DNA of 64,000 nt from Macrostomum hystrix (Eukaryota; Platyhelminthes; Macrostomidae). The notes beneath the pieces were generated by a model, which saw only the letters and a program-made list of their open reading frames with translations, did not search any database and had not been told where the DNA came from. Location: the NCBI GenBank assembly GCA_950097015.1, contig CATNEN010000011.1:620001-684000 (forward strand), in the 5' to 3' direction. This document shows positions 9,445-18,520 of the stretch, in pieces (position 1 is the first letter of the stretch; every line of letters begins with the position of its first letter). Made by a program: the position numbers and the translations under genes.

Positions 9445-10515
9445 GGAATGGATCACTTTTTATCAATGACTTCGCGCCAATTATCTGAGCACCTAGAATC
9501 GCTCGGCTGCAGCGTAGAGGAAAGTGCATCAGGTACCAGAGGCGACAAGATAATGAAGATTCTGGCACGGCAGAAGGACACCACCACGGCAACCGACCAA
9601 AGCTTCCAAGCCCGAGTTGACCAGCTGCTCGAGACAGCTGCTAGCGGAGGGTCGACGACAGAGCAGATCGACACCAGCAGGACGGGGCTCGCTGCAGCTG
9701 CTGGACCTGGTGATGAGGACGTCGAGGTGGAGATTCGGGCGGCGCAGCAGCGCATCCGACTGCTTCAGCTGAGGCGGGAGGAAGCTGCCCTGCGTTCTGA
9801 GCTCGAGTCCCGCACAGCCGCGCCGCAGCCAGCCGGAAATGACCGGGGTGAGTGGCGATCAGTTCTTAGCACCTTGCTGTCGCAAGACACAGGGGAAAGC
9901 GCGAAGGCCCGGGAACCCCGGCTAAGTAAACCTCTGTTAGTCACCGATTTCCTCTGCAGGGAAGGCTCAGGTGAGAACACAGTGGTGCATAGCCGCTCAG
10001 GTGACTTGGTATTTAAAGGCAACAAGGCAGTTAGCCCTGAAAACGTCAGTCTGGCGCAATGGATTGTCGGTAACGCCAAGGTGCTGGACTGTATGCTAAG
10101 CAGAGGACAGCTGGTGCGAACTGGTGCAGATGGGCAGCCCGATGTATCCGAACTGCGACAGTACCTGAAGTACAATGTCCAGATTGGTGAACTGGCAGAG
10201 GCTGGTTTTGGAACGGCCAAAATTATGCGCTTTGACGAGAGTTACCGCATCAATCAGCACAACAGCGACCTGCCGTGGGCCACCGAGTCTTTTCAGCTGT
10301 TCGCCAGGCACCTGCTAGCCCCAGACAGCGCCAGCGACACTCGCTTCCAAAAGCCCAAGTTTTTGCAGTATGCAGCAAACCGTCCCGTCTGCAACAATTT
10401 CAACGCCAACAAATGCTTTCGCAAAGCCTGTCACTTCCAACACATTTGTAAAATCTGCAAGGGCAACCACCCGGCCTGCGCGCACGAGCCGGGCACAGAA
10501 GCTTCAAAAAACTGA
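9415..10515 (+). CDS. Gag-like protein of the YR retrotransposon
   Basis: 366-aa first reading frame of the element; it would form the RNA-packaging particle. The first about 70 residues look like a SAP-like helical segment (LSEHLESLGCSV). A Gln/Glu/Arg-rich coiled region follows at about residues 100-135. A Cys/His cluster near the C terminus (CNNFNANKCFRKACHFQH then CKICKGNHPAC, about residues 325-360) resembles zinc-binding ends of DIRS/PAT gag proteins. The start used is a GTG near the A1 boundary; the first ATG in frame is at about 9448, so the true start is uncertain. It ends 90 bases before the reverse transcriptase frame, in a different frame. Confidence 0.8.
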   Translation: MSLLLNCQNFGMDHFLSMTSRQLSEHLESLGCSVEESASGTRGDKIMKILARQKDTTTATDQSFQARVDQLLETAASGGSTTEQIDTSRTGLAAAAGPGDEDVEVEIRAAQQRIRLLQLRREEAALRSELESRTAAPQPAGNDRGEWRSVLSTLLSQDTGESAKAREPRLSKPLLVTDFLCREGSGENTVVHSRSGDLVFKGNKAVSPENVSLAQWIVGNAKVLDCMLSRGQLVRTGADGQPDVSELRQYLKYNVQIGELAEAGFGTAKIMRFDESYRINQHNSDLPWATESFQLFARHLLAPDSASDTRFQKPKFLQYAANRPVCNNFNANKCFRKACHFQHICKICKGNHPACAHEPGTEASKN

Positions 10516-10604
10516 GCACGGAGGCCAGCCAGCGGCCCCCTAGCAAGGAGACCGTCAGCGAGCTGGCCCAGCTCCCTAGTTTTAGTCTTTTAAACCCTCA
10601 AGTA

Positions 10605-12257
10605 ATGTCCGAAGCCGCGCTTTCTTGCTCCGGGCTGCACAATGCGTTATCTGTTTGGGAAGAAGAGTTGCAGTTGGACCCTGACGCTGAGTTCATCTTG
10701 AATGGTATAAGAAAAGGTTTCGAAATCACCAACCAGGGCAACATCCTCGCAGCTAGCGAAGAAAACCACAGATCCGCTACCTGTCCTGAGAATCGTGATC
10801 AAGTTGAGGAGCTTATCCTGAACGAGCTAAAGAACAGCAGATACATGCTAGTGAAAGATAAGCCGCACATCATCAGCCCCCTGGGAGCTGTGGCCAAGTC
10901 CTCTGGTGGCCTTCGGCTGATCCACGACGCCAGCCTGCCTCGGGGCCGAAGCATCAATGAGTATTTCAAGCAGGACAAAAAGCTTCGCTTTTCGACAGTC
11001 AGCGCGTTTACTAAGAAACTGAAGCTGGGTTGGTTTATGGCAAAAATCGATCTGGCCAAAGCCTACCGCTCCTGTCCTGTAAGCTCTACGGCCTACTCAA
11101 TCACAGGACTCCGGTGGACCTTCAGCGGCGAGAGTAAGCCCAGGTACCTCGTCGACACGTGCCTCGGCTTCGGGTTTGCTGCTAGCGTCAACATATTCCA
11201 CCGGCTGTCGGAAGCTGTCAAGCGCATGATGGTTCGGCGAGGTCACCTAGTTATCTGCAATTATCTCGATGACTTTGCCGTTGCCGCGAACACACGGGAA
11301 GCCTGCCAGGAAGCCTATAGCACACTCCTGAATCTGCTGCGCCGCCTGGGCTTTGCAATTAACTGGGAGAAGCTATCTCCACCCAGCAAGTCCATGGTCT
11401 TTCTCGGCATCCACATCGATACGGCTGCAGGCCGCCTGACTCTCCCGCAGGAGAAACTCGAATCTTTGCAGAGTTTGCTGGACGCCGCAGCTGCCAGCAA
11501 GCGACTCAGCAAAAAGCAACTGCAAAAGCTTTGCGGAAAAATCGGTTGGTTTTGCGAGGTCGCCCGCGCTGGTAGATCGTTACTTCGGGGCCTCATCAAC
11601 CTGACCAACAGCCTAGATTTGCCTCACCACAAGATGCGCATCGAAGGTCAACTTGGTGAGCAACTGCGTTTCTGGCGATCAGCGACAAACTGGATGCATG
11701 GAATTGAATTGTGGCCGGCCTTCTCGAACCGGCTGGTGGTTGAAACAGACGCATGTCTGGCAGGTGGTGCTGCGGTCATTTCTGATGGAGCTAATACCGA
11801 CTGGATTTACGTGAATTGGTTAGCTGACTTCAACAGTGCTTTGTACGGTCTGCACATCAACTACCTGGAGTGTGTGATGCCTTTGATTTTTATTATCCTA
11901 TTCAAGGAGCGCCTAGCTAACTGCCACGTTGTCTTTTACACCGACAACTCATCCGTTGCCGGGATGCTGCGCAAGGGCTCTGCCAAGCCGCCGGTGGTTC
12001 AAGCGCTGATGCGCACGGCTGTTTTACTCGCGCTAAAGCACCGCATTCACTTCGAGGTGTTTCATGTCCCTGGCCGTTATCAAATTTTTAGTGACCCAGC
12101 TTCTCGTCAGAACCACAAGCATGGACTCATTAACTTTTTATTTCGCTACTATGGCACAATCTACATCGACCCTTCTGTTATCGCATCGCACGCCCTGTCT
12201 GCTGCTTCCTGTCAATCTCTCCTTTCACAGGTTCAGCGGCTGCAGCGGAGCCCCTAA
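10605..12257 (+). CDS. Reverse transcriptase and RNase H of the YR retrotransposon
   Basis: 550-aa enzyme that copies the element RNA into DNA. The RT domain includes GGLRLIHD (about residue 100), the finger/palm Asp in KIDLAKAYRS, and the catalytic YLDD box at about residues 219-222. Connection helices follow, then an RNase H domain with ETDA (about 380), a Glu in NYLECV and YTDNSS (about 445). No stop or frameshift is visible. The order gag, RT-RH, YR fits DIRS-like elements. The recombinase frame begins just at or before the stop, in another frame. Confidence 0.93.
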   Translation: MSEAALSCSGLHNALSVWEEELQLDPDAEFILNGIRKGFEITNQGNILAASEENHRSATCPENRDQVEELILNELKNSRYMLVKDKPHIISPLGAVAKSSGGLRLIHDASLPRGRSINEYFKQDKKLRFSTVSAFTKKLKLGWFMAKIDLAKAYRSCPVSSTAYSITGLRWTFSGESKPRYLVDTCLGFGFAASVNIFHRLSEAVKRMMVRRGHLVICNYLDDFAVAANTREACQEAYSTLLNLLRRLGFAINWEKLSPPSKSMVFLGIHIDTAAGRLTLPQEKLESLQSLLDAAAASKRLSKKQLQKLCGKIGWFCEVARAGRSLLRGLINLTNSLDLPHHKMRIEGQLGEQLRFWRSATNWMHGIELWPAFSNRLVVETDACLAGGAAVISDGANTDWIYVNWLADFNSALYGLHINYLECVMPLIFIILFKERLANCHVVFYTDNSSVAGMLRKGSAKPPVVQALMRTAVLLALKHRIHFEVFHVPGRYQIFSDPASRQNHKHGLINFLFRYYGTIYIDPSVIASHALSAASCQSLLSQVQRLQRSP

Positions 12258-12259
12258 GG

Positions 12260-13273
12260 ACGGAACGAGACCGGCTGCTCAACCAAGCTCTGGCACCGAA
12301 TACGAGACGAGCACTACGGTCCCAGCTAGCCTGCTGGGAGCGCTTCTGCACCGACATCAGCGTGCACCCTCTAGAGGCCGATGGACCGACGGTGTCACTC
12401 TACGTATCACACCTACACCTCAAGCACCTGACCTCATTCGCCAGCTTCCCCGCCTACCTGCACGCGGTGTCGTGGCTCTACAAGCTGGCTGGGAGGGCCG
12501 ACCCGACTGCCCACCCTCTAGTGCGCCTTGCCCTTCAAGGCGTCAAGCGGCAGCGCGGCGCCCATGCGAGACAAAAAGCCGGTCTGACCCCCGCCATGCT
12601 GCTGCAGCTCAGGTCACACATCGACACAACATCCTGCCGCGGCGCGGCCTTCTGGTGCTGTCTGCTGGTCGGCTTCTGGGGTCTGCTGCGTGCGGACAAT
12701 CTGTGCCTCTCTTCTGAATCAGCCGCCCGGAGCCCGCAGTCTTCAGCCAGGGCGGTGCGGCTGAAAGACCTGCAGCTGTGCAACAGCGGCATCGAGCTGC
12801 GAATCCGTCACAGCAAGACCATCCAGTTCGCTCAGCGTGAGCACATGGTCTGGCTGCCACGATTGCCCACCGCGAATGGGTCTCGTCATCCGCTCTGCCC
12901 GTTCAACGCGGTCCTCCTTCACCTCAAGCTCAATAATCTCGCGGAAAACGGACTCGACTCGATCCTGTTTGCCTTTCGATCGGGCCAACGACGGGTCCCG
13001 GTATGTCGATCGCAATTTACCAGACAACTATTTAAAGCGGCGACAGCGGCTGGCCTCGACCCGACAACAATCTCCGGGCACTCATTGCGCAGAGGCGGAG
13101 CGACATTTTTCGCCAGCTCAGGAGCATCAGTGCAAGAAGTTATGGCTTTGGGAGACAGGCGCAGCGACTCCGTGTTCCGCTACATCAAACCGGGTGATGA
13201 GGGGCGCCGGCGTGCGGTAGACGCAGCATCTGCCCACATCATCAGCTGCCACCCATCCCCTCACCGCTTTTAA
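12260..13273 (+). CDS. Tyrosine recombinase of the YR retrotransposon
   Basis: Integrates circular element DNA, replacing the DDE integrase of LTR elements. The frame is open from before 12260; an ATG at 12362 or a splice/overlap with the RT frame could supply the start (TTTCACAG at about 12222 looks like a splice acceptor). An N-terminal SAM-like DNA-binding segment is followed by the catalytic domain: Arg in LLRADN (nt about 12686), HSLR (about 13083) and the Tyr in FRYIK (about 13178). All key residues are present, so it may be active. It ends 18 bases before B1. Confidence 0.9.
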   Translation, partial: TERDRLLNQALAPNTRRALRSQLACWERFCTDISVHPLEADGPTVSLYVSHLHLKHLTSFASFPAYLHAVSWLYKLAGRADPTAHPLVRLALQGVKRQRGAHARQKAGLTPAMLLQLRSHIDTTSCRGAAFWCCLLVGFWGLLRADNLCLSSESAARSPQSSARAVRLKDLQLCNSGIELRIRHSKTIQFAQREHMVWLPRLPTANGSRHPLCPFNAVLLHLKLNNLAENGLDSILFAFRSGQRRVPVCRSQFTRQLFKAATAAGLDPTTISGHSLRRGGATFFASSGASVQEVMALGDRRSDSVFRYIKPGDEGRRRAVDAASAHIISCHPSPHRF

Positions 13274-13290
13274 CTTTTTTTTTTGGCCTT

Positions 13291-13750
13291 GGGCCTGCGT
13301 CGCCATGTTCGTACCGCCACTTTTCTCGCCTCCGCCTCTTTGATCTGGACATTAATAGGCGGGTAAAGCTTGCGGCTTTAACCGCTTTTAATGTTTGAGG
13401 AATCCGCCTCGCTACCTTCTCTTTACCAGTCACTCTGCTCACCTAGCTGTACATCCTAGTTTGCGCTACCTTGCGTGTTTTACGTACTGAGCGTGTGCAC
13501 TATCACCACCACCCCTAATTCCCGGGGCACGTGCCTACCACGTAGTTTTATTTGACAACTCTCTCAGCGTGAGAGGGTGTCGCTGCTGCTCAATTGTCAA
13601 AATTTTTCTTTCTTCTTTTTGCTTTTACCTCCGGTCGTTTTATTTCTTCGTCTAAAAATACACTGCTTAATGCTTAATCGCTTTAGGGCCTGCGTCGCCA
13701 TGTTCGTACCGCCACTTTTCTCGCCTCCGCCTCTTTGATCTGGACATTAA
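13291..13750 (+). repeat. Right-end split repeats B1-A2-B2
   Basis: B1 (13291-13355) and B2 (13686-13750) are identical 65-bp sequences ending GGACATTAA. A2 (13356-13606) lies between and copies A1. An 80-bp pyrimidine-rich spacer separates A2 from B2. Confidence 0.93.
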
Positions 13751-13949
13751 ACTTACCAAGCAAGCTCATCTCTTCATCATATCTAATCTTGTTCTGCACT
13801 AAGCCATTGGTGCCTTCGCTGTATATTACAGAACTTTTTTTTGCGAAATTCTTCTTGAAGTAAACCATCTGGGAAAATATTTCTGAAATGGGGCACTTCA
13901 GTGAGAATCAAATTATATTATAAGTTGTAAGTTTATTTATTCTTAGTCT

Positions 13950-16758
13950 ACTCTATATTGTAAGCATCAAGGGATATGGATCGGTAATTCACTCCATGCA
14001 GAAAGAACCAATGGATTTTTATTGCTAATCCGCTCTATGCAGCACAGATAATATATAACTATAATATATATATTATGTTTGGTTGTATAGTATGTTTAAC
14101 TATAACTATATATTATATATTATCTGTGCCATGCAGTAGACCTCAAGGGATTTGAATTGCTAATCTACTCCATACAGAAGGTATCGAGGGATTTGAATTG
14201 CTAATCTACTTCATGCAGAAGGTATCAAGGGACTTGGATTGCTAATCTACTCCATACAGAAGGTATCAAGGGATTTTAATTGCTAATCTACTCCATGCAG
14301 AAGGTATCAAGGGATTTGAATTGCTAATCTACTCCATGCAGAAGGTATCAAGGGATTTGGATTGCTAATCTACTTCATGCAGAAGGTATCAATGGACTTG
14401 GATTGCTAATCTACTCCATGCAGAAGGTATCAAGGGACTTGGATTACTAATCTACTCCATACAGAAGGTATCAAGGGATTTGGATTGCTAATCTACTCCA
14501 TGCAGAAGGTATCAAGGGATTTGGATTGCTAATCTACTCCATGCAGAAGGTATCAAGGGATTTGAAATGCTAATCTACTCCATGCAGAAGGTATCAAGGG
14601 ATTTGGATTGCTAATCTACTCCATGCAGAAGGTATCAAGGGACTTGGATTGCTAATCTACTCCATGCAGAAGGTATCAAGGGATTTGGATTGCTAATCTA
14701 CTCCATGCAGAAGGTATCAAGGGATTTGAATTGCTAATCTACTCCATGCAGAAGGTATCAAGGGATTTGGATTGCTAATCTACTCCATGCAGAAGGTATC
14801 AAGGGATTTGGATTGCTAATCTACTCCATGCAGAAGGTATCAAGGGATTTGGATTGCTAATCTACTCCATGCAGAAGGTATCAAGGGACTTGGATTGCTA
14901 ATCTACTCCATGCAGAAGGTATCAAGGGATTTGGATTGCTAATCTACTCCATGCAGAAGGTATCAAGGGATTTGGATTGCTAATCTACTCCATGCAGAAG
15001 GTATCAAGGGACTAGGATTGCTAATCTACTCCATACAGAAGGTATCAAGGGACTAGGATTGCTAATCTACTCCATGCAGAAGGTATCAATGGACTTGGAT
15101 TGCTAATCTACTCCATGCAGAAGGTATCAAGGGATTTGGATTGCTAATCTACTTCATGCAGAAGGTATCAAGGGATTTAGATTGCTAATCTACTCCATAC
15201 AGAAGGTATCAAGGGACTTGGATTGCTAATCTACTCCATACAGAAGGTATCAAGGGATTTTAATTGCTAATCTACTCCATGCAGAAGGTATCAAGGGATT
15301 TGAATTGCTAATCTACTCCATGCAGAAGGTATCAAGGGATTTGGATTGCTAATCTACTTCATGCAGAAGGTATCAATGGACTTGGATTGCTAATCTACTC
15401 CATGCAGAAGGTATCAAGGGACTTGGATTACTAATCTACTCCATACAGAAGGTATCAAGGGATTTGGATTGCTAATCTACTCCATGCAGAAGGTATCAAG
15501 GGATTTGGATTGCTAATCTACTCCATGCAGAAGGTATCAAGGGATTTGAAATGCTAATCTACTCCATGCAGAAGGTATCAAGGGATTTGAAATGCTAATC
15601 TACTCCATACAGAAGGTATCAAGGGACTTGGATTGCTAATCTACTCCATGCAGAAGGTATCAAGGGATTTGGATTGCTAATCTACTCCATGCAGAAGGTA
15701 TCAAGGGATTTTAATTGCTAATCTACTCCATGCAGAAGGTATCAAGGGACTAGGATTGCTAATCTACTCCATACAGAAGGTATCAAGGGACTTGGATTGC
15801 TAATCTACTCCATGCAGAAGGTATCAAGGGATTTGGATTGCTAATCTACTCCATGCAGAAGGTATCAAGGGACTTGGATTGCTAATCTACTCCATGCAGA
15901 AGGTATCAAGGGACTAGGATTGCTAATCTACTCCATACAGAAGGTATCAAGGGACTAGGATTGCTAATCTACTCCATGCAGAAGGTATCAAGGGATTTGG
16001 ATTGCTAATCTACTTCATGCAGAAGGTATCAAGGGATTTAGATTGCTAATCTACTCCATACAGAAGGTATCAAGGGACTTGGATTGCTAATCTACTCCAT
16101 ACAGAAGGTATCAAGGGATTTTAATTGCTAATCTACTCCATGCAGAAGGTATCAAGGGATTTTAATTGCTAATCTACTCCATGCAGAAGGTATCAAGGGA
16201 CTAGGATTGCTAATCTACTCCATACAGAAGGTATCAAGGGACTTGGATTGCTAATCTACTCCATGCAGAAGGTATCAAGGGACTTGGATTGCTAATCTAC
16301 TCCATACAGAAGGTATCAAGGGATTTGGATTGCTAATCTACTCCATGCAGAAGGTATCAAGGGACTTGGATTGCTAATCTACTCCATGCAGAAGGTATCA
16401 AGGGACTAGGATTGCTAATCTACTCCATACAGAAGGTATCAAGGGACTAGGATTGCTAATCTACTCCATGCAGAAGGTATCAAGGGATTTGGATTGCTAA
16501 TCTACTTCATGCAGAAGGTATCAAGGGATTTAGATTGCTAATCTACTCCATACAGAAGGTATCAAGGGACTTGGATTGCTAATCTACTCCATACAGAAGG
16601 TATCAAGGGATTTTAATTGCTAATCTACTCCATGCAGAAGGTATCAAGGGATTTGAATTGCTAATCTACTCCATGCAGAAGGTATCAAGGGACTTGGATT
16701 GCTAATCTACTCCATGCAGAAGGTACCAAGGGATTTGGATTGCTAATCTACTCCATGC
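13950..16758. repeat. 41-bp satellite array, about 65 units
   Basis: The unit reads about GCAGAAGGTATCAAGGGATT then TGGATTGCTAATCTACTCCAT. Units before 14125 are degenerate. Variant positions (TTG/CTT/CTA; CCATGC/CCATAC; CTCC/CTTC) recur in blocks: the CTTC variant lies at 14208, 14372, 15151, 15356, 16012 and 16504, all multiples of 41 apart. One unit continues at 17455-17487 after the inserted retroelement. Confidence 0.96.
14042..14129. repeat. AT-rich foldback inside the satellite
   Basis: GCACAGATAATATATA at 14042 faces its inverted copy ending at about 14129 (TATATTATCTGTGC). The centre is AT-rich. It interrupts the degenerate first satellite units. Confidence 0.8.
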
Positions 16759-17454
16759 TATGGTGCAGGCGGCTGGCGAGCAGCAGAGCGACTACAACAG
16801 GTCAGCCGGGCAGCTGCGCAGATTCGGCCAGGGCGACGAGGTGCTGCTGCGCATCGAGCTGAGGGGCTCCAAGCTGGCGCCGTACTGGGACCCCGGCTGG
16901 CGGGTGCTGTCCCAGCGCAATCTGGTGGTCGAGATCGGCAAGAATGGCAAGACGCGCAGAGTGAACGTAAACCGCCTTCGGCCGCTGTTCCTGCCGGCAC
17001 CCGACGTCGAGCGTTTCGAGCAGCCGCCCTTCGCGCACGAACTGCACGGCGGCGGAGACGCTGCGGACGAGCTGCCCCAGAGGCGCTACCCGGTGCGGAG
17101 GCGGATGCCGGTTGATCGATATGTGCCGGGTTGAACCTTTGATTGAATGGCTGCGCTGAACCCATTCATGGACTGTCTTAATATTGCTTAAGTTGCACCA
17201 ATCACTTGCTGCGTTTTATTCTTTTTGAATTTATTTTTTTCCTTCGATTCTTCTCTTTTCTTTGCGTGGGAGGATTGTAGTGTGTGGCAATGCATCGTAC
17301 ATATGCGTTCACTTCTCTGTGTGTCTAATGTACATCAACCGCGTGCATGCCTTTCTCTCTCACTTTTACACCTTGGCACTGATTGCTATTTAACTCGTGA
17401 GTCAATAAATAAATCGCTGTAAAGCTTCGTCAACTCTAAGTCGCAGTCTCTCTG
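16759..17454 (+). mobile_element. 5'-truncated Ty3/Gypsy-like retrotransposon inserted in the satellite
   Basis: Flanked by CCATGC on both sides (16753-16758 and 17455-17460), and the satellite resumes after it. It holds the end of a pol gene followed by about 315 bp of noncoding sequence that may be the 3' LTR. Because CCATGC is also part of each satellite unit, recombination between units could mimic a target duplication. Confidence 0.65.
16760..17134 (+). pseudogene. Integrase C-terminal end of a Ty3/Gypsy pol
   Basis: The frame (124 aa) reads as the end of a Ty3/Gypsy integrase. A basic N-terminal stretch leads into FGQGDEVLLRI and LAPYWDPGWRVL, then VVEIGKNGKTRRVNVNRLRP, which is the usual end of the integrase C-terminal (GPY/F-like) domain. 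Everything upstream (protease, reverse transcriptase, RNase H, catalytic core) is missing, so it is a dead fragment. Its GC-rich codon use contrasts with the AT-rich satellite around it. Confidence 0.75.
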
Positions 17455-17489
17455 CCATGCAGAAGGTATCAAGGGATTTGGATTGCTAT

Positions 17490-18500
17490 TTTATTCTAGT
17501 TGCAGCGAGAATCATACGATGGTTCGATATGATTTAGAATAGATTCTTAACATGAAATTTTAATTCGAAAATTCTACTTAGTAACACATCAGGCACAGTA
17601 AATACATTAGACTGCGGCCTACACATTAGGTAACTAACAAATCCGAATCTGTGTGAGCTGAGGAGATCAGAGTTTGGAGAGATTAAGCAGAACAATTGGC
17701 TGAGTGATTATGCAAGGTAACTGTCTGGCAACGGATTCTCGTTCGAGTTCTTAGTACCACATTTCTAGACCCCTGTAGCGCAAATGCAGGAATCCCGTTG
17801 TGAGGCGTGTCTCGACCCAATCTGGGGCCTCGCCCCAGTCTAAAACGGAAGTTGCAGCAATGCCCGATTTTCGGCTTGTCCAGATCTGTGTGATAAACTA
17901 GGAGCTGCGTACTCCGGGGACTCGATCCCATATGTCTGCGGTGGCCACGTAGACGCACTGGGTGGTGGCGCTACCCTAGATCATCTATCCGCGCTTTGCC
18001 GATAGCCATTCCTCAGTTCTGTAACAAGGGCCTAGACCGATTCGACCACCGCTACCAAAGCTAGGAGTCAGTTGCGCACCGCACTACTGACGACAATAGG
18101 CTGTTGAGGCCCTGTCTTGCCCGATTCCAGGCAATCCGCAGCGCTCCCTTACTCCCTTAGACTTTTCGCCGGTTTCGAGCACAGCTTGGGGTAGGCACGA
18201 CAATTATGTCCGTGGCCTATGGGACGAGTGGGACTGGCTAGCCTGACGCCAATAGGACCACTCCAAACCTCCACTGGACCCCTCAATCCAAAAATGTATA
18301 AGTTTCGAAAGTAGCACAGAAGATGCGGCAGTTTTCAATTGTAGCCACATGCATTGGTATTTTAAACAAAAAGATATATTTATCAGCAAGTTTATTTATA
18401 CGTATCAAATAAATATGTGTTTTTAAGACATCGCCAGCAATAGAACAGAATTTGTGTAGTAGCTTTGTCACTTCTTTAGCTTTTGCGGCTTGTTCTCGAT
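17490..18500. other. Intergenic, with a weak tRNA-like SINE remnant
   Basis: No gene seen. About 17698-17755 has an A-box-like TGGCTGAGTGATTA and a B-box-like GTTCGAGTTC, so a tRNA-derived SINE remnant is likely. The rest is unassigned sequence downstream of SLC1 copy B. Confidence 0.4.
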
Positions 18501-18520
18501 CTGTAAAATAGATTTCAGAG

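Larger units (their letters stand above)
9194..13750 (+). mobile_element. YR retrotransposon of PAT/Ngaro type (DIRS order)
   Basis: Carries gag, reverse transcriptase/RNase H and tyrosine recombinase genes and no DDE integrase, the signature of DIRS-order elements. The ends are split direct repeats in the order A1-genes-B1-A2-B2 (A1 9194-9444, B1 13291-13355, A2 13356-13606, B2 13686-13750), as described for PAT and Ngaro elements. A1 and A2 differ at one base by eye, so the insertion is young. It lies in an intron of the SLC1 relic. Confidence 0.92.
8573..13882 (-). pseudogene. Divergent SLC1 transporter relic (paralogue C), split by a retrotransposon
   Basis: Three minus-strand exons align with exons 3, 4 and 5 of the intact SLC1 genes: 13757-13882 (IFPD start of the extracellular loop), 8905-9078 (TM6 region, VSFSIFFGS) and 8573-8692 (YAPVGVFSLL, TM7). 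Junction phases match copies A and B, including the split Trp codon before YAPVG, and exon 3 keeps a consensus GTAAGT donor. In the phase fixed by those junctions, exon 3 runs into TAG and two TGA codons near its end. Exon 5 stops after about 40 codons where a foldback repeat begins, and the remaining exons are missing. The retrotransposon at 9194-13750 sits inside intron 3, six bases past the donor; without it the intron would be about 120 bp. It is much more diverged than A is from B, so it is an older paralogue, now dead. Confidence 0.75.

Noticed and set aside
13950-16758. Possible CRISPR-like array
   Set aside because: Direct tandem repeats with no unique spacers, eukaryotic context, and no Cas genes.
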